Shown one piece after another: positions 42,640 to 49,341 of a stretch of DNA of 64,000 nucleotides. Numbering within the stretch: position 1 is the first letter of the stretch; each line of letters opens with the position of its first letter. Under the pieces are notes generated by a model that worked only from the letters and a program-made list of their open reading frames with translations, had not been told where the DNA came from and ran no database searches. The stretch is taken from positions 1-64,000 of the forward strand of contig JBCDFR010000014.1 of NCBI GenBank assembly GCA_039177505.1, given 5' to 3'. The position numbers and the translations under genes were made by a program. Source of the stretch: JABSQH01 sp039177505 (lineage in GTDB: Bacteria > Actinomycetota > Acidimicrobiia > Acidimicrobiales > Ilumatobacteraceae).

Positions 42640-43595
42640 AGCCGGTTGTGTGGTGGGTGATCGCCGATGCCGCTGTGGGGCCGTTTGTGGTTGTAGTGGT
42701 GGAGGAAGTCTGGCAGAGCGGTCGTGCGAGCGTGGTTGGTGTTGTAGACGCAGGCGTAGGCCCACTCGTTGGCGAGGGTCCGATTGAAGCGTTCGACTTT
42801 GCCGTTCTGCCATGGGCAGTGCGGCTGGATGAACTTGTGCTTGATCCTCTGGCTGGCGAGCAGTCGGCGTAACCGGTTGCCGTGGCGGTAGCTCCACGCG
42901 TTGGCGGTCATGACGCGTTCGATGGTGATGCCGAGCTGGTCGAAGTGATCCAGGGCGCGTTCGAAGAACCCGGCGCAGGTGTCGGCGCGTTCGTCAGGGT
43001 GGATCTCGGCGTACGCGTAGCGACTGTGGTCATCGACAACGGCGTGGACGAAGTCGTAGCCGGGCCCGTTCTTGCGGCGTCTGCTCGTTGACCCCGAGGC
43101 GCGGCCCCTCGAGCGCCATCCGCCGCCGTCGGGGATCCGACCGAGCTTCTTGACGTCCATGTGGACCAGCTCGCCGGGTCGTTCACGCTCATAGCGCACA
43201 GCAGTGTGCTTCGAGGCGCGGATCACATCGCCGGTCAACGGGTCACACGTCGCCAACCGCGGCACGTTGTGCCGGGCCAGGATGCGACTGATCGTTCGCG
43301 CCGGGACGCCGCACTCAATACTCAACTGGGCTGGTCCACGGCGAAGCCTGCGACGTGCTTCGAGCACGCGTTGTTCGAGCTCGGCCGGCGTCCGGGTCGG
43401 GCTCGAATGAGGCCGCGAGGAACGATCCTCGAGCCCGGCCAGACCCTCGACCTTGAACCGGTTGACCCATCGGTGCGCGCACTGGCGTGACACGCCCATT
43501 GCCCGAGCCACGTGGGCGACCGGATGACCTGCCGCGACGCGGTCGACGAGGAGTCGCCGACCATGCGGAGTGAGACGAGCGTTACGGTGAGACAC
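42627..43595 (-). CDS. IS481-family transposase with altered catalytic triad
   Basis: 322 residues from GTG 43595, chosen for the AGGAGG seven bases upstream and the usual family start SHRNARLTPHGRRLLV. N-terminal helix-turn-helix (HPVAHVARAMGVSRQCAHRW) and rve integrase core. The first catalytic Asp is in LVHMDVKKLG and the Glu in QNGKVERFNRTL, but the second Asp, normally in MTDN, is Ala (VMTANAWSY; GCC in place of GAC). With one DDE acid missing the enzyme is probably inactive, though otherwise uninterrupted. Confidence 0.9.
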   Translation of the reverse strand: MSHRNARLTPHGRRLLVDRVAAGHPVAHVARAMGVSRQCAHRWVNRFKVEGLAGLEDRSSRPHSSPTRTPAELEQRVLEARRRLRRGPAQLSIECGVPARTISRILARHNVPRLATCDPLTGDVIRASKHTAVRYERERPGELVHMDVKKLGRIPDGGGWRSRGRASGSTSRRRKNGPGYDFVHAVVDDHSRYAYAEIHPDERADTCAGFFERALDHFDQLGITIERVMTANAWSYRHGNRLRRLLASQRIKHKFIQPHCPWQNGKVERFNRTLANEWAYACVYNTNHARTTALPDFLHHYNHKRPHSGIGDHPPHNRLSPT

Positions 43596-43663
43596 GAAGA
43601 CCTCCTGAAGATGCGGTGACAGCAATCCCCACATCACACGGGAGGTCTTCACCGCGTCAACCC

Positions 43664-43688
43664 GACACCAACCTCATGGCCGGGTACA
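43664..43688 (-). repeat. IS481 right inverted repeat
   Basis: Outer end GGGTACA at 43688 mirrors the left end TGTACCC; see the left repeat for matching blocks. Confidence 0.8.
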
Positions 43689-43694
43689 TCTAGC
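43689..43694. repeat. Right copy of IS target-site duplication (TCTAGC)
   Basis: Identical to 42609-42614. Joining the flanks at this hexamer restores a continuous ilvE 3' end. Confidence 0.85.
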
Positions 43695-43703
43695 GCCTCG
43701 CCA

Positions 43704-43757
43704 CCGTTCTGTTTGCGGCGACGTGCGGAAATCGCACGGAATCCCCGGTTTTTCGGG
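43704..43757 (+). repeat. Conserved ~54-nt downstream element, copy A (after ilvE)
   Basis: Begins CCGTTCTGTT, contains a CGTGCG-gaaat-CGCACG hairpin, then AATCCCC and GGTTTTTC. About 44 of 54 positions match copy B at 62995-63049 in the other orientation, with only single-base gaps. Without the IS, it would start 13 bases after the ilvE stop codon. Both copies lie just downstream of a gene in sense orientation, so a 3'-end/terminator-like role or a small repeat is possible. Confidence 0.6.
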
Positions 43758-43766
43758 AAAACGGTG

Positions 43767-43818
43767 AACGCCCCGTCGGGGGCTGGCGGCCGAGGCCGTG
43801 CGCTCCCTCCGGGGCGTT
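43767..43818. ncRNA. Extended three-tier hairpin, candidate structured RNA
   Basis: Outer stem AACGCCCCG / CGGGGCGTT (9 bp), a symmetric TC/TC internal loop, a 6-bp stem GGGGGC / GCTCCC (one G-U), a TGG/TGC loop, then CGGC-CGAG-GCCG. In total 19 paired positions in 52 nt, with no coding sense. It is not followed by a T-tract. Whether it is transcribed from the ilvE side or independently is unknown. Confidence 0.4.
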
Positions 43819-43881
43819 GCCGTGGACAGGTCCACCATCGATCGAACGTCGGGCGTTAGCCTTCGACTCGACCGATCACAT

Positions 43882-43909
43882 CGCCCGTCGTGCTTGCGCA
43901 CGGCGGGCG
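43882..43909. other. Strong 12-bp hairpin with TTGC loop
   Basis: CGCCCGTCGTGC-TTGC-GCACGGCGGGCG pairs fully apart from one G-U wobble. It lies in the gene-free region and has no coding context. Confidence 0.5.
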
Positions 43910-44565
43910 ATGCCGCGTATGCGGTCCGGTTCGACGGTTTCCCGTCGGCCGACCCGATTTGTCACTGGTCACGCTGACCCGGTTGCCCGAGCCAACGGTC
44001 CTGGTGCCAAGCGGAACCGCCCTCTCCGAGGCCAGTTGGGGTGACCCCAGATCCGTCGGCTCCGTCCCACAGCCCGTCTCCGACACGGCGAACCGTGCCG
44101 ACTCGGTCTCCTCACCGCATTCGCCGATTACCCGACGAACGCAGCAGGCCTCCGTTGCCGCCGATCTCCCGGCGACCCGGTCTGACCCGACGCCGTTCCG
44201 TGCTCCCGGTTGCCCGGGTACCCGGCTCGCCGCCGACTCCTCGTTGTCTCGCTGCCCCGAGAGGCGAACGAGACCCGGTTGGAGGTGGTCGGTGGACCTT
44301 GTCCTGCCCCTGCACCGCTCTCGCTCACCGTGGCTCCGAGGGACGGGGCCGAAGCCCTCCTCGTTGCCCCGATGTTCGTGCGCTCGCTGGGACGACGGTT
44401 AGTTAAGACCGCCCAAAACCGCAGGTCAAGAGGTATTTCTGAAATCACAGGGTTATCCACGGAACTTCTTCGTTACCCCCAGGACACCTGTGGTCATCCA
44501 CCCGAAAGCCACCGTCCATGCACACGTTCGTGCACAGGGTTCGCGTCGGCTCGTGGCATCCCGCC
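43910..44565. other. Gene-free stretch between ilvE/IS481 and cimA
   Basis: No frame on either strand reads like a protein: the open frames are rich in Arg/Pro/Ser and lack family motifs or plausible starts with Shine-Dalgarno. Small hairpins recur (for example TGGGG-TGA-CCCCA near 44040 and CACGG-CGAA-CCGTG near 44090). The last 150 bases are less GC-rich (near 44400-44480) and include TTATCCAC at 44453. I see no tRNA cloverleaf and no tmRNA, RNase P or SRP RNA signature. Confidence 0.5.
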
Positions 44566-44596
44566 TTGCGTTCGGGGGTCGAGTCCGGTTCAATAC
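44566..44596 (+). promoter_or_regulatory. Predicted promoter of the cimA leader transcript
   Basis: TTGCGT at 44566-44571 and a weak -10 in TCAATAC (44590-44596) are 18-19 bases apart. The -10 ends seven or eight bases before the leader ATG, again suggesting a leaderless RNA, as upstream of leuA. Confidence 0.45.
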
Positions 44597-44603
44597 ATGC
44601 TCG

Positions 44604-44636
44604 ATGAACCGCCCGGCGATCATCATCATTTCGTAG
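44604..44636 (+). CDS. cimA leader peptide (MNRPAIIIIS)
   Basis: ATG AAC CGC CCG GCG, ATC ATC ATC ATT, TCG TAG: ten residues with four consecutive Ile codons just before the stop, followed at once by a hairpin and an intrinsic terminator ahead of cimA. This is the signature of ribosome-mediated attenuation responding to charged tRNA-Ile, which suits a gene for the committed step of the citramalate route to isoleucine. No Shine-Dalgarno is present; the promoter spacing fits leaderless translation. Confidence 0.85.
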   Translation: MNRPAIIIIS

Positions 44637-44660
44637 AACACACGGCCCTGCCGTGTGTTC
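44636..44660 (+). promoter_or_regulatory. cimA leader hairpin 1
   Basis: Perfect 10-bp stem GAACACACGG / CCGTGTGTTC with a five-base loop. It begins on the G of the leader TAG stop and is separated from the terminator by GC, exactly as in the leuA leader. Confidence 0.8.
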
Positions 44661-44662
44661 GC

Positions 44663-44688
44663 AAAGCCGCCCATCGGGGCGGCTTTTT
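44663..44688 (+). terminator. cimA attenuator, Rho-independent terminator
   Basis: A 10-bp stem AAAGCCGCCC-ATCG-GGGCGGCTTT followed by TT, ending 29 bases before the cimA start. It follows the leader peptide, so premature termination is its likely purpose. Confidence 0.87.
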
Positions 44689-44717
44689 CATTTCCCGGAC
44701 ACCATTGAAGGAGCACA

Positions 44718-46313
44718 ATGTCCCCGCTCGACCAATCGCTTGTCGAGATCTTCGACACCACATTGCGTGACGGCCTCCAAGTGGAGGGCGTGTCGGCATC
44801 GGTGGACGACAAGCTGCGAATCGCCGAACAACTCGATCACCTCGGCGTCGATTACATCGAGGGCGGGTGGCCCGGGGCCAACCCGAAAGACATCGAGTTC
44901 TTCGCTCGTGCGTCGTCCGAACTCGATCTCGCGACGTCGACGCTCGTCGCGTTCGGTTCGACGCGCCGCCCGAAGGGCAAGGTCGACGACGACGCAACGC
45001 TGCAGAACCTGCTCGACGCCAACACCGCAGCGGTGTGCATCGTGGCCAAGAGCTCTCGATATCACGTCGAAGAGGCGTTGCGGACCACGCTCGACGAGGG
45101 CGCAGCGATGATCGCCGACTCGGTCCGCCACCTGCACGGCGCGGGTCGCCGGGTGTTGGTCGATCTCGAGCATTTCTTCGACGGCTTCCGCGACGACCCG
45201 GAGTTCTCGTTCCGGGCGATCGAAGCCGCGATCGTGAACGGGGCGACACACCTCGTGCTGTGCGACACCAACGGCGGGACGTTGCCCGACGAGGTTGGCC
45301 GCGCGGTCGCCGAGGTCCGCGGTCACGTCGCCGACGATGTCACGATCGGCATTCACTGCCACGACGACACGGGCTGTGCGGTCGCCAACTCACTCGCCGC
45401 AGTGCACGCCGGTTCGCGCCACGTCCAAGGGACGCTCAACGGCCTCGGCGAGCGCACGGGCAACACCAACCTCACCACGATGATCCCGAACCTCCAGGTC
45501 AAGCTCGGGTACCAGTGTCTCCCGGAAGGTCGTCTCGATCGGCTGACCACGGTGAGTCACCACGTTGCCGAAACGCTCAATCGAGCGGTCAATCCGCAGG
45601 CGCCCTACGTCGGTTCGTCGGCGTTCGCCCACAAGGCCGGCCTGCACGTATCGGCGATCGCCCGCCGCAAGGACGCGTACGAACACATCGATCCCGAGAT
45701 CGTTGGCAACGGGACGCGGTTCGTCGTATCGGAGATGGCCGGCCGGGCGACGATCCAGATCAAAGCCGACGAGTTGGGAATCGAATTCGATGGTGCGGCG
45801 ATCAACAGCGTGATCGACGAACTCAAGCAGCTCGAGCACGAGGGCTACCACTTCGAGGCGGCCGACGCGTCGCTCGAGCTGCTACTGCGGCGGGCCGCCG
45901 GTGACGTGCCGGAGTTCTTCAACGTCGAGTCGATGCGGGTGATCACCGACGAACTACCCAATTCTCGGTTCTCCACCGAGGCCACCGTGAAGGTCTGGGT
46001 CGGCGACGGTGACGATGCCGAGCGGCACGTGTGGGTCGCTGAGGGCAACGGTCCGGTCAACGCCATCGACACCGCCCTGCGCAAGGCTGTGGGGAAGGTA
46101 CATCCACACATCGCCGACATCCACCTCACCGACTACAAGGTGCGCATCCTCGAAGGCAGCGGGGCCACCGGAGCGACTACACGGGTACTCGTGACAGCGA
46201 CCGACGGAGAACGCGATTGGACGACGATTGGTGTCAGCCCGAACATCATTGAGGCCTCGTGGCGCGCCCTCGAGGACAGCCTGGTGTACGGACTCCTCGG
46301 CGTAGCGCGGTGA
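44718..46313 (+). CDS. cimA: (R)-citramalate synthase
   Basis: A 531-residue HMGL-like condensing enzyme that joins pyruvate and acetyl-CoA to citramalate, opening a threonine-independent route to isoleucine. It shows EIFDTTLRDGLQVEGVSASV, YIEGGWPGANPKDIEFF, IGIHCHDDTGCAVANSLAAV (HxH ligands), GTLNGLGERTGNTNLTTMIP, and a C-terminal LeuA-dimer regulatory domain (TEATVKVWVGDGDDAERHVW). The EGGWPGANPKD segment separates CimA from 2-isopropylmalate and homocitrate synthases. ATG 44718 has AAGGAG four bases upstream. LeuCD and LeuB encoded nearby should complete the path to 2-ketobutyrate. Confidence 0.93.
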   Translation: MSPLDQSLVEIFDTTLRDGLQVEGVSASVDDKLRIAEQLDHLGVDYIEGGWPGANPKDIEFFARASSELDLATSTLVAFGSTRRPKGKVDDDATLQNLLDANTAAVCIVAKSSRYHVEEALRTTLDEGAAMIADSVRHLHGAGRRVLVDLEHFFDGFRDDPEFSFRAIEAAIVNGATHLVLCDTNGGTLPDEVGRAVAEVRGHVADDVTIGIHCHDDTGCAVANSLAAVHAGSRHVQGTLNGLGERTGNTNLTTMIPNLQVKLGYQCLPEGRLDRLTTVSHHVAETLNRAVNPQAPYVGSSAFAHKAGLHVSAIARRKDAYEHIDPEIVGNGTRFVVSEMAGRATIQIKADELGIEFDGAAINSVIDELKQLEHEGYHFEAADASLELLLRRAAGDVPEFFNVESMRVITDELPNSRFSTEATVKVWVGDGDDAERHVWVAEGNGPVNAIDTALRKAVGKVHPHIADIHLTDYKVRILEGSGATGATTRVLVTATDGERDWTTIGVSPNIIEASWRALEDSLVYGLLGVAR

Positions 46314-46368
46314 CTCCGAGCGTCGAAGGCTCGCCAGGCACCACTTCGAACGGGTAGAACAGACGGCA

Positions 46369-46893
46369 ATGGCTGCACCGCGATTCCGCTCGGTTCCCGC
46401 AACCGAGCACGCTCGCTACTACGAGTCACCCGAACACGTCCCCGATGCCTGGGTCCCGGGCCGCCCCGGCGAGATCGACGGGTTCCAGCCGAGCGGGCCG
46501 GCGCTCGGTAGCCAGGGTCCCGATCAGGGGTTCGCGCTCACGATCGCCGAGCGCCTCCGTCCGAAGGTGACGACGCAGTCAGGCGAGAACGTCGACGACG
46601 TCATCCGTGGCTGCCTCGGCGTCGCACTTCGTCGTGCCTCCATCTTCTCTCGGGCACCGGTCGTGCACGACCTGACGATCGCGTTCACCATCTGGGGTTT
46701 CTACGATCCGGCGCCACCCGACGAGCTGCTGGCACTCCGTCGCTCGATGTTCGAGGGACTGCGCCATGTCGCCCATCACTACATGGAGGCCCGAGCGGTC
46801 GCCGACACCCCACCCGAGGCGACGCTGCGGATGACCCCAGCGCAGGTTGCCGAGCGGTATCCGGCCGACTGGCGCGAGCTGCTCGGGCGTTGA
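46369..46893 (+). CDS. Conserved actinobacterial protein of unknown function
   Basis: A 174-residue soluble protein, not assigned to a family. The N-terminus is Pro/Gly-rich (DAWVPGRPGEIDGFQPSGPA), then GPDQGFALTIAERLRPKVTT, a helical stretch with GVALRRASIFSRAPVVHDLT, and a C-terminus with PAQVAERYPADWRELLG. No membrane segment or metal motif. Its TGA overlaps the TTG of the next gene, so it is co-translated with the DNA glycosylase, which may hint at a related role. Confidence 0.7.
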   Translation: MAAPRFRSVPATEHARYYESPEHVPDAWVPGRPGEIDGFQPSGPALGSQGPDQGFALTIAERLRPKVTTQSGENVDDVIRGCLGVALRRASIFSRAPVVHDLTIAFTIWGFYDPAPPDELLALRRSMFEGLRHVAHHYMEARAVADTPPEATLRMTPAQVAERYPADWRELLGR

Positions 46894-47825
46894 CATCTGC
46901 CGTCGGCGCCGAACGCCGCCGGCAGCTGCGCGCCTCCGAGGCCGCTGGAGCGCCGACCCGCGTCGTCGTCAACCACGCCGCGAATCCCACCATCAGATAC
47001 ACCAGGCGGGCGTTTGCCAGGGCGGTGCTCACTCCGGCCGGCCCGGGCACGATGATGGTCGAACACGACACCGCCGGCGACACGATCGCCACCGCGTGGG
47101 GCCCTGGAGCCGACTGGTTGCTCGAGGTCGTGCCCCGCTGGCTGGGCTATCACGACGACCCCAGCGGGTTCGATCCGACACTCGACCCACGGGTACATCG
47201 GGCCGCCCGTCTCCACGGCGAGGTCAGACTCGCCGCATCGGGGGTGATCTGGCAGGAGATCCTGATGGTGCTGCTCGGCCAACGCGTGACCACCCAGGAA
47301 GCGGCGCGGAGTTTCCGGCGAATCGTCGACGCGTGGGGTGAGCCAGCGCCGGGCCCACTCGGACTGCGGCTCCCGCCGACGCCCCAGGCGATGGCTGAAC
47401 GGACCTACGTCGACCTGCACCGGATGAACGTCGAGCGCCGGCGCGCGGATGCCATTCTCCTGGCGGCTCGCCGCTCGAACCGGCTGGAAGCGGCTGCGAA
47501 GATGAGCGTCACTGATGCGCTCACCCGACTCACTGCACTTCCCGGCATGGGGGTGTGGACGGCGACCTCGACGGTCGGCGCATGCCACGGCGACCCCGAC
47601 ACGATCGTGCTGCGCGACTACGGGCTGCCGACCATGGTCAACTACTTCTTCACCGGCGATGCGCGGCGGCTGCCCGCCGACGAGGGCGGCGACGAGACGA
47701 TGATCGATCACCTCGAGCCGTGGCGTGGGCATCGCCAGCGCGTCGTTCAGCTGATCAAGCGGGCGGGGCCGAAACCTCCGCGGCACGCGCCGCGTGCGTT
47801 CAATCCCGACATTCGCCGGTTGTAG
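46890..47825 (+). CDS. HhH-GPD DNA glycosylase (AlkA/3-methyladenine II-like)
   Basis: A 311-residue base-excision repair glycosylase. Central helical domain with VIWQEILMVLLGQRVTTQEA, the helix-hairpin-helix LTRLTALPGMGVWTATSTVG and the catalytic Asp region GDPDTIVLRDYGLPTMV. The N-terminal part corresponds to the AlkA beta domain. The substrate is presumably alkylated purines. TTG 46890 overlaps the upstream stop (TTGA); the stop shares one base with the GTG of the methyltransferase, making a three-gene coupled unit. Confidence 0.85.
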   Translation: MTSAVGAERRRQLRASEAAGAPTRVVVNHAANPTIRYTRRAFARAVLTPAGPGTMMVEHDTAGDTIATAWGPGADWLLEVVPRWLGYHDDPSGFDPTLDPRVHRAARLHGEVRLAASGVIWQEILMVLLGQRVTTQEAARSFRRIVDAWGEPAPGPLGLRLPPTPQAMAERTYVDLHRMNVERRRADAILLAARRSNRLEAAAKMSVTDALTRLTALPGMGVWTATSTVGACHGDPDTIVLRDYGLPTMVNYFFTGDARRLPADEGGDETMIDHLEPWRGHRQRVVQLIKRAGPKPPRHAPRAFNPDIRRL

Positions 47826-48544
47826 TGCCCGACGCTCTGTTCTCCGATCCGCGACTCGCCGCGATCTACGACGATCTCGACGGGGAACGCGACGACCTCG
47901 ACCTGTATACCGATCTCGTCGCCGAGTTCGGCGCCCGGTCGGTGGTCGACGTCGGGTGCGGCACCGGCTCGCTGGCGTGCCGCCTGGCAGCGCTCGACGT
48001 CGCGGTGGTGGCTGTCGACCCGGCAGCCGCCTCGCTCGACGTCGCCCGCGGTAAGCCCAGAGCCAACAGTGTCGAATGGATTCATGGTGACGCCGGATCG
48101 CTCGTCGGCCGGCAGGTAGACCTGGCGGTGATCACCGGAAACGTGGCGCAGGTGTTCCTCAGCGACGAGCAGTGGTCGGCGACCCTCGGCGCGCTCGGTG
48201 CTGTTGTACGTCCCGACGGTTGGTTGGTGTTCGAGACACGCGACCCCGAGGCGCGCGCCTGGGACGGGTGGACACCCGAGCTGACCCATGGCGTCGTTGC
48301 GACGGTGGCCGGACCGGTCGAGCGGTGGGTCGAGGTCACGGCGGTCGAACTGCCGCTGGTGTCGTTTCGCTGGACCTACCGTTTCGGCGACGGCACCGAA
48401 GCGGTCTCCGACTCGACACTGCGGTTTCGCAGTCATGACGAGCTGTCGACATCGCTCGCGGCAGCCGGTTGGTCGATCGACGAGGTTCGTGATGCGCCCG
48501 ATCGGCCAGGACTGGAGTTCGTCGTGATCGCACGTCCGGCGTGA
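47825..48544 (+). CDS. Class I SAM-dependent methyltransferase
   Basis: A 239-residue methyltransferase of the Methyltransf_25/11 type. SAM motif SVVDVGCGTGSLACRLA, acidic residue in VVAVDPAAASLDVAR, and motif IV region DLAVITGNVAQVF. The C-terminal beta strands (LPLVSFRWTYRFGDGTEAV, FRSHDELSTSLAAAGW) are typical of small-molecule methyltransferases. Substrate unknown. GTG 47825 shares its first base with the preceding TAG. Confidence 0.82.
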   Translation: MPDALFSDPRLAAIYDDLDGERDDLDLYTDLVAEFGARSVVDVGCGTGSLACRLAALDVAVVAVDPAAASLDVARGKPRANSVEWIHGDAGSLVGRQVDLAVITGNVAQVFLSDEQWSATLGALGAVVRPDGWLVFETRDPEARAWDGWTPELTHGVVATVAGPVERWVEVTAVELPLVSFRWTYRFGDGTEAVSDSTLRFRSHDELSTSLAAAGWSIDEVRDAPDRPGLEFVVIARPA

Positions 48545-48569
48545 ACGCTGTCGGACGGCGCCGATGCGC

Positions 48570-49088
48570 TCAGCCGGATCGGCGGAGTTCGTAGTAGGCG
48601 CTGTCCCACAGCCGTCCGTCCCACTCCCAATCGTCCGGGACCGTCTGCAGATACTCGAACCGCAGCTTCTCCAACACGCGGATGGACGCGGGGTTCCGGA
48701 CGGTGACTCCGGCGGTGATGCGCCCGATCGTGGTCGATGACCAGGCCCATCGGATCGCTGCGTCAGCGGCCTCGGTGGCGATGCCTGCTCCGGCACGCGC
48801 GGCGTCGACGAAGTAGCCGAGTTCGGCCGATGTCGCTGCTGGCCAGTCGTCGTCTGGCTCCAGGGAGACAAACCCGATGACGACGTCGTGAGAGCGGATG
48901 GTCCAGGCGGCGTCGCGACCGTCGACGGTTGGGCCGAGCCATGCGGAGACGTCGGCGGGGGAGCGTGCGGCGCGCTGGTAGTCCTCGATCGATGCTGGCT
49001 CGCGGGCGATGGTGAACAGCGCGTCGACGTCGTCGTGCTGCGCGGGTGTCAGACGGAGCCTGGCTGTCGTCAGGGCCGCGCGCTGCAT
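48570..49088 (-). CDS. GNAT acetyltransferase, RimJ/RimL type
   Basis: A 172-residue N-acetyltransferase: TTARLRLTPAQHDDVDALFT at the start, ELGYFVDAARAGAGIATEAA as acetyl-CoA binding region, and VTVRNPASIRVLEKLRFEYL at the end. The Rim-type fold acetylates ribosomal proteins or small molecules; the target is unknown. ATG 49088 is used. It is convergent with the methyltransferase gene. Confidence 0.82.
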   Translation of the reverse strand: MQRAALTTARLRLTPAQHDDVDALFTIAREPASIEDYQRAARSPADVSAWLGPTVDGRDAAWTIRSHDVVIGFVSLEPDDDWPAATSAELGYFVDAARAGAGIATEAADAAIRWAWSSTTIGRITAGVTVRNPASIRVLEKLRFEYLQTVPDDWEWDGRLWDSAYYELRRSG

Positions 49089-49127
49089 CGGACTCGGAGG
49101 GTACGGTGCCGGGGAGGCGATCGGGTT

Positions 49128-49341
49128 GTGGATTTGGCGAACGACGCTCACGAGACGGTGACCGATGCGCCCGGGTGGCGAACGTTGCCGCCCGATGCTC
49201 CATCTGTCATCGGGCTTCGCGAGCACCTGGCGGCACACAGCGGCAGACGCGGACTGGAGCTGTTCGCGCCCGACGGTTTCGACGACACTATGCGGGTCTT
49301 CCGGCGCGACGGATTTGGTGTTCCGCTGACGCGTTGGGCGA
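49128..49341 (+). pseudogene. N-terminal fragment, phytanoyl-CoA dioxygenase-like
   Basis: From GTG 49128, with GGGGAGG 10 bases upstream, the frame reads MDLANDAHETVTDAPGWRTL and continues with PSVIGLREHLAAHSGRRGLE, APDGFDDTMRVFRRDGFGV. 'VFRRDGF' after an acidic phrase resembles the first strand of phytanoyl-CoA dioxygenases. The sense breaks off where the convergent XRE gene ends, so only about 70 residues remain. The family call is tentative. Confidence 0.4.

Larger units (their letters stand above)
42615..43688 (-). mobile_element. IS481-family insertion sequence, 1074 bp
   Basis: Complete element bounded by imperfect inverted repeats of about 25 bp. Left reads TGTACCCGGACGTCACGTTG and right (reverse complement) TGTACCCGGCCATGAGGTTG. 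The flanks carry the direct duplication TCTAGC. One transposase gene fills it on the minus strand. Termini beginning TGT and a six-base duplication are within the IS481 range. The flanking bases join into a continuous ilvE 3' end if the element is removed. Confidence 0.93.

Noticed and set aside
43890..44402. 170-codon + strand open frame in the gene-free region
   Set aside because: No plausible Shine-Dalgarno, no conserved motif, Pro/Ser/Arg-rich low-information sequence and no matching sense in neighbouring frames.
44453..44461. TTATCCACG resembling a DnaA box, hinting at an origin
   Set aside because: Only one convincing copy, no dnaA/dnaN/gyrB nearby and no cluster of boxes or AT-rich unwinding region.
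44540..44600. Possible tRNA-like T-arm (GTCGAGTCC) upstream of cimA
   Set aside because: No acceptor, D or anticodon stem can be drawn around it.
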